From positions 1-7,287 of the forward strand of contig JAQVPE010000034.1 in assembly GCA_028702245.1 (NCBI GenBank): a stretch of DNA of 7,287 nucleotides, given 5' to 3'. Every line of letters begins with the position of its first letter. Position 1 is the first letter of the stretch. The translations under genes were made by a program, and so were the position numbers. This DNA comes from Candidatus Izemoplasmatales bacterium (GTDB lineage Bacteria; Bacillota_I; Bacilli_A; Izemoplasmatales; Hujiaoplasmataceae). This document shows positions 1 through 6,248 of this stretch, one piece after another. The notes beneath the pieces are model-generated. The model ran no database searches, was not told the origin of the DNA, and was given only the letters and a program-made list of their open reading frames with translations.

Positions 1-1045
1 CTATATCCGAATAGGTTGAATGTGAATGCCCCCTTCGTACCACATAATGCTGACCACAGATCGAACACTTTAACTTACCCGCATAGGGGGATTTTTGATT
101 GTATTTTCGCTTGTCTATTTCCTCTCCAACATACCGATGATACTGGCGTGACTTTGCTTTCCGTATCGTTTGGGCTTGTTCAAAACATTCAAGCGTTACA
201 ATCGGTGGATGTGCATGCTCAACATAATAAGCAGGTTGAACATCATTCTTAACCTTTAGTTTGGCTCGAAAATTAGGTCGAACTGTTTTATGTAGAAGCG
301 CATTCCCGGTGTATTTTTCATTCTTCAAGATGCCATATACAGCATTCGCATACCATTTGCCTTTGTTATAGGTCGTTTGTATACTTTGATCGTTCAATCG
401 TCGTACTATCTCTGTCACGCCGACACCCCGTGTATACCATTCATAAATCAAGCGGACCACCTTGGCTTCTTCTTCGTTGACGATAAGATTACCCGCTTCA
501 TCCCGCTGATAACCAAGGAAACCTTTAGTCACCATAAAGTACTTACCTTCGGCGAAACGCTTCTGCACATTCCATTTCACATTCTCGCTGACATTCCGTG
601 CTTCTTCCTCGGCCATTCCAGATAGAAGTGAAATGACAAATTCAATCTTTGAATCAAATGAACTAATATTTTCATTCTCAAACCATACCTCAACATTCGC
701 ATTTCTAAGTTCCTTCAAAATACCAAGCATATCCACTACATTCCGCGCGAAACGTGAGATGGATTTTGTAATTATCAGATCAATATGACCGGCCATCGCT
801 AGATCGAGCATCTCATGAAACTGAGTTCGCTTTTTGGTATTCGTCCCACTTTTACCTTCATCAGCGAAAACTCCCACAAAATGCCAATTCGGATGTTCCA
901 TGATCATTTGGGTATACACCTGGACTTGCGCAACAAAACTAAGATGGGCGACATCTTTTAATGTGGAAACACGGGCGTAGGCACAAACATTCCTCGATTG
1001 AATTCCACTATCACTAATCGTTTCATCGGGTAGTAACACTCTCAT
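1..1045 (-). CDS. Large serine recombinase (second of tandem pair), C-terminus cut by window edge
   Basis: A site-specific DNA recombinase of the large serine (resolvase/invertase) family. It would cut and rejoin att-type sites through a serine-DNA covalent intermediate. The frame is open from the ATG at 1045 to the left edge, giving 348 residues without a stop. The catalytic domain has the CAYARVST motif with nucleophile Ser27, then ADEGKSG (61-67) and SISRFARN (95-102) with the usual active-site arginines. The recombinase domain follows (about 170-300; GFLGY, NEEEAK, NEKYTGNALLHKT). The first half of the zinc ribbon, CSIC (327-330), is present; the rest and the coiled coil lie beyond the edge. 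The start overlaps the stop of the upstream recombinase (TAATG), so translation is probably coupled; a G-rich stretch lies just upstream. It is a paralogue of the neighbour, not a copy: core motifs match but most other residues differ. The family call is secure; its att site and partner dependence are unknown. Confidence 0.93.
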   Translation of the reverse strand, partial: MRVLLPDETISDSGIQSRNVCAYARVSTLKDVAHLSFVAQVQVYTQMIMEHPNWHFVGVFADEGKSGTNTKKRTQFHEMLDLAMAGHIDLIITKSISRFARNVVDMLGILKELRNANVEVWFENENISSFDSKIEFVISLLSGMAEEEARNVSENVKWNVQKRFAEGKYFMVTKGFLGYQRDEAGNLIVNEEEAKVVRLIYEWYTRGVGVTEIVRRLNDQSIQTTYNKGKWYANAVYGILKNEKYTGNALLHKTVRPNFRAKLKVKNDVQPAYYVEHAHPPIVTLECFEQAQTIRKAKSRQYHRYVGEEIDKRKYNQKSPYAGKLKCSICGQHYVVRRGHSHSTYSDI

Positions 1046-2745
1046 TAGCACGACGCATTCCCCCATTCAATCAGACGCCAACTTACGCTACGCTCTCCAA
1101 CGCTAAAATATCCATCAAGAATGGGTGGTGCTACTTTGATTGATTCGATTGTCGAAAGAAATGTTTCGTCCCTTAGCTCAGATTTTGCCATGACATACGT
1201 AATCGAATCAGGAGCGTAGACGACAATCTTTTGGATGATTTGCGTAAGGGCATAACGGTTGACGAGCTCCATCTTGGTAGCCAAGTAGTCTCGAATATCA
1301 TGGAGTCGCTGCTGGTTGACGTGTTGCTCTAGCAAGGATTTTTCTTGTCTTATTAATTGACTTTGAAGCTGATTCAATTCCTCCTTTTTCTCCACAAAGA
1401 CCTTCTGAAAATAGTGATCATCACCACTGGTCTGAGAAATGCGCAATTGAATGAGGGCTTGTAATTCCCTCTCGATTTTGGAGATGACTTGCTTCGTGAG
1501 TTCGAGTTCTTGCTGCTGGTCATCTTTGGCTAAATGGGGTTCCAAAAGGGATAGAACTTCTTCGACTCTCATCGGCTCTTGAATCTGCAGTTGCCCCAGA
1601 ACATGAGCGCTGAGTTTTTCTAACAATTCGTTATCGATGGGCGTATTTTGACACGCACATTTGTTTCGAGCATTATTCTTACAACTCATCACAATCCGTG
1701 CATACGGTGTCTCGGGGTTATAGTGGGTGCGATACATCTTGCGGTGGCAGACCCCACAATAGACTAGCCCGCTTAATGGAAATCGATGCTCATGGCGGTT
1801 GGAATTCTTGTTACTGGCTCGTTCTTTCTTTAAGGTTTGAACGAGATTGAATACGTTGCGTGCAATGATAGGATCATGATTATCGCTGATGTGGTATTGT
1901 GGGGCTTGACCGGTGTTGATGACAGTTTTATGCGTAAGATAATCAATCGTCACACGTTTTTGCAAAATGACGTCACCACAGTATTTTTCATTGGTCAACA
2001 TGTAGTTAATCGTATAGGGTTGCCACTTGACTTCACCACGGCCATTTTTGATGTTGTTTTCAATAAGATGCTTACTGATCTCGTTTGTGGAATAACCGGC
2101 TAGATATAGATTAAAGATCATTTTGACAGTCTTGGCTTCTTCTTCATCGATATTAATCTTGCCTGTTTCATCTTTATCGTATCCAAGAAACCGTTTGGTA
2201 TTGATGTTCACCATGCCTTCTTTGAACCGTTTACGAAATCCCCACTTCACGTTTTCGGAGATGTTGCGGGATTCTTCTTGGGCGATGGATGAAAAGATGG
2301 TCAACATAAAGTCGATTTTGGGATCACTCGAATAGAGGTTTTCTTTTTCAAAAAAGATGTCGACCCCGAGGGTTCGTAACTCGCGAATGATGGTAAGACT
2401 ATCCACGGTGTTACGGGCGAACCGCGAGATGGATTTTGTTAAGATAAGATCGATGTGCCCACTACGAGCATCCTCAATCATCTTTTGAAATTGCAGTCGC
2501 TTCTTGATACTCGTTCCCGACAAACCTTCATCGGCATACATCCCTTGAAAGATCCACTGCGGGTTGTCATTGATCCGTTTGGTATATTCTTGGATCTGCG
2601 CGTGGTAACTATTGATTTGATCTTCGTTATCGGTTGAGACGCGCGCATAAGCACAAACGCGTTTCTTCGTTTGTAAAACCCCACCTTCTGAATTGAAGAT
2701 TTTTCTGGTGGGTTGAATCATCGTAACTTTTCGCTGTGTTAGCAT
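1045..2745 (-). CDS. Large serine recombinase, complete (566 aa)
   Basis: A complete large serine site-specific recombinase, likely an integrase/excisionase of a mobile element. Domains in order: resolvase-type catalytic domain (about 28-170) with CAYARVST and nucleophile Ser37, YADEGLSGTS (70-79) and SISRFARN (105-112); recombinase domain (about 185-310; RFLGYD, DEEEAK, NEKYCGDVILQKR); zinc ribbon with Cys330, Cys333, Cys355 and Cys363/365; and a long Glu/Gln/Leu-rich coiled coil (about 405-475), which in this family controls synapsis and direction. The length is normal for the family. The ATG at 2745 is preferred over the TTG at 2760 because GGGAGG sits 7 nt before the ATG, and the TTG would lie inside that site. 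It ends at 1045 with TAA overlapping the ATG of the second recombinase. It follows an 84-bp gap after a small SHOCT-like gene, probably in one transcript. The recombination target cannot be read from the sequence. Confidence 0.95.
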   Translation of the reverse strand: MLTQRKVTMIQPTRKIFNSEGGVLQTKKRVCAYARVSTDNEDQINSYHAQIQEYTKRINDNPQWIFQGMYADEGLSGTSIKKRLQFQKMIEDARSGHIDLILTKSISRFARNTVDSLTIIRELRTLGVDIFFEKENLYSSDPKIDFMLTIFSSIAQEESRNISENVKWGFRKRFKEGMVNINTKRFLGYDKDETGKINIDEEEAKTVKMIFNLYLAGYSTNEISKHLIENNIKNGRGEVKWQPYTINYMLTNEKYCGDVILQKRVTIDYLTHKTVINTGQAPQYHISDNHDPIIARNVFNLVQTLKKERASNKNSNRHEHRFPLSGLVYCGVCHRKMYRTHYNPETPYARIVMSCKNNARNKCACQNTPIDNELLEKLSAHVLGQLQIQEPMRVEEVLSLLEPHLAKDDQQQELELTKQVISKIERELQALIQLRISQTSGDDHYFQKVFVEKKEELNQLQSQLIRQEKSLLEQHVNQQRLHDIRDYLATKMELVNRYALTQIIQKIVVYAPDSITYVMAKSELRDETFLSTIESIKVAPPILDGYFSVGERSVSWRLIEWGNASC

Positions 2746-2752
2746 GGTGTTT

Positions 2753-2758
2753 CCTCCC
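2753..2758 (-). promoter_or_regulatory. Ribosome binding site of the complete serine recombinase
   Basis: GGGAGG on the minus strand, 7 nt upstream of the ATG at 2745. It is a near-ideal Shine-Dalgarno site and decides the start against the in-frame TTG at 2760. Confidence 0.85.
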
Positions 2759-2829
2759 AAATAAAAATGTCATGACTATACATCACTTAATCCCCGTCAA
2801 ATAGCAAGTGAATAAGTAGGTATATGTCA

Positions 2830-2973
2830 TCAAGTTGCTATGATGTAGCCATATTGTTTTCTTAAGTCCATCAATGCGCCATACCATTCCTCAAACGAGA
2901 TGTATTGATCCTTCATAAGATGGTCGAGCGCCATTTTGATGGTTTCATATTCTTGGTCGATTTTTCTCTTCAT
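2830..2973 (-). CDS. Small SHOCT-like protein upstream of the recombinases (47 aa)
   Basis: A short gene starting ATG at 2973 and ending TGA, with AAAGGA about 4 nt before the start and an in-frame stop upstream (near 3040) with no other start between. The product is charged and probably all-helical. Its core (YETIKMALDHLMKD, then QYISFEEWYGALMDLRKQYG) fits the SHOCT pattern: a helix, a short turn of the type 'xG/QxIS/T-xEE', and a second helix ending in basic residues. Small SHOCT-type genes are often found directly ahead of serine recombinase genes in Bacillota elements. It is co-directional with both recombinases and 84 bp from the first. A role as a small accessory or regulator of recombination is inference from position only. 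The gene is too short for composition to be a test; the support is the ribosome site, the helix pattern and the context. Confidence 0.62.
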   Translation of the reverse strand: MKRKIDQEYETIKMALDHLMKDQYISFEEWYGALMDLRKQYGYIIAT

Positions 2974-3349
2974 AGAGTCCTTTCTTGGGTGGAAACGACC
3001 AAAAGGAACTGCCGAAGCAATCCCATCGAAAGATATTCACAACGTCACAACAAACGTGGACGACTATCTGATTTACCGAGGCTAGTGTATCAAATAGGAC
3101 CTGATCTAGACTACTGGCCTAAAGCATAATCGTCTGCAAGAAATCAATATTTTTTATAGAGTCCACTCTTTGGTAATTGTCACCACCACTAATATGTGTA
3201 TGCGGTGGATAATCGAGGTAGAACGTAGTCGAATCAAAGTAGAGCGTGATACATCGTGGTATTTCAAGCCTTGATCAAAAAATCATAAATGCTCGTTTGT
3301 GATGCAAGCAACATTCTGTCGCATACATCTACAATTAACAACTAACGAA
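2974..3349. other. Non-coding stretch upstream of the recombinase operon
   Basis: No gene is supported here. Open frames on both strands are short, lack convincing ribosome sites and show no family motif. It should hold the promoter of the minus-strand recombinase operon. The best candidate is weak (see 3153-3183). A 9-bp direct repeat, ATAGAGTCC, occurs at 2972-2980 (over the small gene's start) and at 3156-3164. One DnaA-box-like word, TTATCCACC on the minus strand (3204-3212), is seen alone and is not interpretable. Part may be decayed coding DNA, but no ancestor could be recognised. Confidence 0.5.
3153..3183 (-). promoter_or_regulatory. Possible weak promoter for the recombinase operon
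   Basis: On the minus strand GTGACA (3178-3183; one mismatch to TTGACA) is followed after 19 bp by TATAAA (3153-3158; one mismatch to TATAAT). The spacer is longer than the optimal 17 bp. It lies about 180 bp before the small gene's start and points the right way. This is only a candidate. Confidence 0.22.
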
Positions 3350-3446
3350 GCAACGTATCGTTGCCTTTTGAGGCGTTCTCTAGAAACGCTATTTTGGAGT
3401 TGTTGCTTACGATAACCCGGGTTAATGACGACCATAACGGCGTTAT
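3350..3446. repeat. Cluster of four short inverted repeats
   Basis: Four separate palindromes lie within 97 bp: GCAACG-TAT-CGTTGC (3350-3364, 6-bp arms), GCGTT-7 nt-AACGC (3373-3389), the perfect 12-mer TAACCCGGGTTA (3413-3424), and ATAACG-G-CGTTAT (3434-3446, 6-bp arms). None is followed by a U-tract, so they do not look like terminators. Such density suggests protein-binding sites (operators, recombinase or replication/transfer sites), but the sequence does not say which. Confidence 0.6.
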
Positions 3447-3454
3447 TGCTTGCC

Positions 3455-3483
3455 ATAAGTACATTAAACGCGCAATAAGTACA
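3455..3483. repeat. 9-bp direct repeat pair ATAAGTACA, 20 bp apart
   Basis: ATAAGTACA occurs at 3455-3463 and again at 3475-3483, that is, in phase at about two helical turns. On the minus strand it reads TGTACTTAT twice. Paired in-phase repeats like these suit a dimeric or cooperative DNA-binding protein. Multiple terminal repeats starting with TGT are also seen at ends of some transposons (IS21- and Tn7-like), but no transposase gene lies beside them. Confidence 0.5.
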
Positions 3484-3513
3484 CAAAAAGAAAAAGAAAA
3501 ATAAAAAGAAATA

Positions 3514-3540
3514 GATAAATTGGATAAATAAGATAAAGGG
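3514..3540. repeat. Three tandem 9-bp GATAAA-type repeats in a C-free A-rich tract
   Basis: GATAAATTG, GATAAATAA and GATAAAGGG follow one another without gaps. They end a tract from 3485 to 3545 that contains no cytosine on the plus strand and begins with an A/G run (3485-3512). Short tandem units next to AT-rich DNA resemble iterons or a duplex-unwinding region, but three imperfect units could also be simple low-complexity drift. Confidence 0.45.
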
Positions 3541-3701
3541 ATTTTCCAAATCCTTGCTTACGTAACAAAAAAATCTTTAAAGGATAGAAAAGGCAGGCTA
3601 TCGAGTTTGTCTCATTAGGTTTTATTCCAATTCCGTATCAGTAAATGTCAAATTAGTAAAAAATATTGATGGAAACAAGTCTTTTTATCAAATAAGCAGT
3701 T
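3541..3701. other. AT-rich intergenic DNA without a gene
   Basis: No coding frame, RNA gene or terminator could be supported. A TTGCTTACG word at 3554-3562 repeats the word at 3403-3411, and a weak GATAG/CTATC stem lies near 3582-3602. The stretch leads into the hsd promoter. Confidence 0.45.
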
Positions 3702-3728
3702 TTGAAAAATGATGTGATGAGGTATAAT
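3702..3728 (+). promoter_or_regulatory. Likely promoter of the hsdM-orf-hsdS operon
   Basis: A perfect TATAAT -10 box (3723-3728) lies 15 bp after TTGAAA (3702-3707); TTTTGA at 3700-3705 gives the alternative 17-bp spacer. Transcription would start near 3735 and leave a leader of roughly 105 nt before hsdM. No clear operator or hairpin is seen in that leader. Confidence 0.6.
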
Positions 3729-3826
3729 AAATGCAACACGTTTGAGAAAACCACTAACTTAAATTGGGATTTGTCTGAGATAATCTGTTTAGTTTGTCAA
3801 ATTGCTTTTCATTGAATTCATATGAG

Positions 3827-3834
3827 AGAAGGGA
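3827..3834 (+). promoter_or_regulatory. Ribosome binding site of hsdM
   Basis: AGAAGGGA lies 7-8 nt before the ATG at 3842. This decides the start there, rather than the in-frame TTG at 3794, which has no good ribosome site. Confidence 0.75.
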
Positions 3835-3841
3835 AATCATT

Positions 3842-5452
3842 ATGTCCAACAAAAAAGAAACCGAACGCGCCGAATTACATAAAACCATTTGGCAAATTGC
3901 AAATGACCTACGGGGCTCCGTCGATGGTTGGGATTTTAAACAATATGTCCTAGGAATGCTTTTTTATAAATTCATTTCGGAGAACCTGGTTTCATATATC
4001 AACAAGAACCAACACAAGGCTGGAGAGCGTGATTTTGACTATGCGCTACTCAGTGATGAAGTGGCGGAGAACGCCCGTCAAGATATCGTCCAAGAAAAAG
4101 GATTCTTTATTCTACCCAGCGAGCTCTTCGTCAATGTAACCAAACGCGCCGATCAAGATGAAAACTTAAATACAACGTTAGAAACCATTTTTACCAATAT
4201 TGAAAAATCGGCGAGTGGGACTGAATCGGAAGCGAACCTCAAAGGGCTCTTTGATGATATTGATGTCAATTCCAATAAACTGGGAAATTCCGTTATTGAA
4301 AAGAATGGTCGACTCAAAAAGCTGCTCTTCGCTATTAATGATTTGAAGTTGGGTAAATACGAAGACAATACGATTGATGCCTTCGGTGATGCCTACGAAT
4401 TCTTAATGAGCATGTATGCGGCAAATGCCGGTAAATCTGGCGGTGAATTCTTCACCCCCCAAGAAGTAAGCGAACTCCTGACTAGACTCGCTTTAATCGA
4501 CTTTGGTGCAAAACACACAGATGACCATGGAAAAATTGTCATTCCTAATAAAAAACAAGTGGAGAAAGTATATGACCCTGCATGTGGTTCTGGATCACTT
4601 CTTTTAAAGTTTGCTAAAATTCTAGGCAAAGACAATGTAAAACAAGGATTCTATGGTCAAGAAATCAACTTAACCACATACAATCTTGCTCGCATTAACA
4701 TGTTCTTACACGACATCAATTTTGAACATTTCAATTTGGCTTGTGGCGACACCTTAATGAAGCCGATTCATTGGGATGACAAACCATTCGATGCAATTGT
4801 TTCCAATCCACCCTATTCGATCAAATGGGATGGCGATGCCAATCCACTGCTCATTAACGATGAACGCTTTGCTCCTGCGGGCGTCTTAGCCCCAAAATCT
4901 AAAGCAGACTATGCTTTTATCATGCATATCTTGTCATGGTTATCTTCAAGCGGAACCGCATCTGTCGTTGGTTTTCCTGGCATCTTATATCGAGGTGGCG
5001 CTGAGCAAAAAATTCGTAAATACTTAATTGATAATAACTTTGTCGATTCCATTATTCAACTACCATCAGACCTCTTCTTCGGTAGCACAATTTCCACCGC
5101 AATATTAGTGTTAAGAAAAAATAAGACTGATAGCAAAATCCTTTTCATTGACGCCAGTAGGGAGTTTGTTCGGTACGACATTAAAAACAAATTGTCCGAC
5201 GCCAATATCGACAAAATATTGGAAAGTGTCCGCTATAAGACAGAAGAAGCCCACTTTTCGCGCTTCGTACCGGTTGATGATGTGATAGCAAAAGATTATA
5301 GTCTCTCAGTCAATACCTATGTGGCTGCTGAAAACACTTCTGAAGTGATTGATATTGAAATACTTAATGCGCAAATCACCAACATCGTTGAAAAAGTCAA
5401 CACATTGCGTAAATCCATCGATGAAATTGTTGCTAGTCTGTCTGAGGATTAG
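3842..5452 (+). CDS. hsdM: Type I restriction-modification DNA methyltransferase subunit HsdM
   Basis: The modification subunit of a type I R-M system. With HsdS it forms an adenine-N6 methyltransferase (M2S1), and with HsdR the restriction complex. The 536-residue protein has the HsdM N-terminal helical domain (about 8-160; IWQIANDLRGSVDGWDFKQY and a FYKFISE stretch). The N6-adenine methyltransferase domain follows: AGKSGGEFFTPQEVSELL (196-213), the SAM-binding motif I DPACGSGSLLL (245-255), and the catalytic NPPY (322-325) inside SNPPYSIKW. The RGGAEQKIR segment (384-392) and a helical C-terminal tail (about 500-533) that would contact HsdS are also typical. All catalytic motifs are intact and the length is normal. 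The ATG at 3842 has AGAAGGGA at good spacing. The stop is 3 bp from the next gene, so the two are probably coupled. It transcribes away from the recombinases. The identification is secure; the target sequence depends on HsdS. Confidence 0.97.
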   Translation: MSNKKETERAELHKTIWQIANDLRGSVDGWDFKQYVLGMLFYKFISENLVSYINKNQHKAGERDFDYALLSDEVAENARQDIVQEKGFFILPSELFVNVTKRADQDENLNTTLETIFTNIEKSASGTESEANLKGLFDDIDVNSNKLGNSVIEKNGRLKKLLFAINDLKLGKYEDNTIDAFGDAYEFLMSMYAANAGKSGGEFFTPQEVSELLTRLALIDFGAKHTDDHGKIVIPNKKQVEKVYDPACGSGSLLLKFAKILGKDNVKQGFYGQEINLTTYNLARINMFLHDINFEHFNLACGDTLMKPIHWDDKPFDAIVSNPPYSIKWDGDANPLLINDERFAPAGVLAPKSKADYAFIMHILSWLSSSGTASVVGFPGILYRGGAEQKIRKYLIDNNFVDSIIQLPSDLFFGSTISTAILVLRKNKTDSKILFIDASREFVRYDIKNKLSDANIDKILESVRYKTEEAHFSRFVPVDDVIAKDYSLSVNTYVAAENTSEVIDIEILNAQITNIVEKVNTLRKSIDEIVASLSED

Positions 5453-5455
5453 TTT

Positions 5456-6238
5456 ATGAGATTATCAGATGTATTGTCAAAAGCCCCAACACAAGAATAT
5501 GTTCAGATTGAGGGCTTCATGAACAACAAAAACCTAACTTATGGAAATCAAAGAAAAATTGAGATAGGTAAATTTGCGCTTAATTATTTTTGCCATAAGT
5601 GTGCTGATTTAAGAAGCTTTTGGTCCACAGATACAATCTTCTGCCTTGGTGTCGATAGCAAAACGATTAGTATCGACATTAATTTGAAATGTAATTGCGA
5701 GACTGACGTACAGGTCTGGTTTTTAATCGAAAGTGAAAACGACATTTCATCGTTTGCCCCAAAAGTAAGAATTATCAAGAAGAGCGAACGATTAGGTAAT
5801 CATGTTTCAAGAGCACCTGGTAGTTATGGCGTTGAATCAATCAATTTGGAAAAATCGGACCAAGCATTCAAAGATTCTCTAGGAATAGGTTCAATGGTTT
5901 ACCTTAGAATTATCTACGAGCATGTCACGAAAATGGTTGCTGATAGTATCGGGTTGTCGATTTTGACTGATAGCGGAAGAAAAAAGCCATTCAACCAACT
6001 TTTACGAGAAGTTGATCAGCAACAATCAATCATACCAAGCGAATTCACCAACCATGGATACACTCTATTTAAAGAACTCAGCGAAATTATTCATGGAAAC
6101 TCAACCGAGGAGATTGCTTTAGAAAAGTATGGTCCCTGTAGAAGGTTGTTGGTAGGAATTCTTGAAAACATCAAAAATAAAGAAGAAATTAGATCAGCCT
6201 TAACCAGTCTCAACTGGAATCAAACACTTCAGGAATAG
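5456..6238 (+). CDS. Unassigned 260-aa protein between hsdM and hsdS; zinc-ribbon-like N-terminus and DUF4145-like C-terminus
   Basis: Function not known. The N-terminal part (about 1-110) has a CHKC pair (Cys46, Cys49) and a CNC group (Cys79, Cys81) about 30 residues apart, with beta-rich sequence between (LGVDSKTISIDINLK), which looks like a zinc ribbon. The C-terminal part (about 140-245) is helical. It has YLRIIYEHVTKMVADSIG (149-166) and ELSEIIHGNSTEE (207-219), the order seen in DUF4145-type domains, which are also found in some HsdR proteins and other defence proteins. There is no Rx4-6H motif, so a HEPN RNase is not supported, and no nuclease or NTPase motif is seen. The gene starts 3 bp after hsdM (GAGG at the end of hsdM serves as ribosome site) and ends 10 bp before hsdS, so it is part of the operon. 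A role as accessory or regulator of the type I complex, or as an added defence effector, is inference. Confidence 0.8.
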   Translation: MRLSDVLSKAPTQEYVQIEGFMNNKNLTYGNQRKIEIGKFALNYFCHKCADLRSFWSTDTIFCLGVDSKTISIDINLKCNCETDVQVWFLIESENDISSFAPKVRIIKKSERLGNHVSRAPGSYGVESINLEKSDQAFKDSLGIGSMVYLRIIYEHVTKMVADSIGLSILTDSGRKKPFNQLLREVDQQQSIIPSEFTNHGYTLFKELSEIIHGNSTEEIALEKYGPCRRLLVGILENIKNKEEIRSALTSLNWNQTLQE

Positions 6239-6248
6239 GGGGAAAATT

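Noticed and set aside
16..625. Two plus-strand open frames (78 and 82 codons)
   Set aside because: They lie antisense to the second serine recombinase, which has clear motifs in its own frame; no ribosome sites or family features.
2745..2760. Extended N-terminus of the complete recombinase from TTG at 2760
   Set aside because: The TTG would overlap the GGGAGG ribosome site of the ATG at 2745.
2905..3129. Plus-strand 74-codon open frame
   Set aside because: It overlaps the small SHOCT-like gene antisense, has no good ribosome site and shows no recognisable domain.
3204..3212. DnaA-box-like TTATCCACC (minus strand)
   Set aside because: A single imperfect copy is expected by chance; no cluster and no replication gene nearby.
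3124..3260. Minus-strand stretch reading ITLYFDSTTFYLD, faintly like the core of IS1634-type transposases
   Set aside because: The likeness covers about a dozen residues, the following sequence does not fit the family, and stops lie on both sides; too weak to call a transposase remnant.
3283..3549. Minus-strand 88-codon open frame with a phenylalanine-rich start
   Set aside because: The apparent membrane-like run is only the complement of the A-rich tract, and the rest covers palindromic non-coding DNA.
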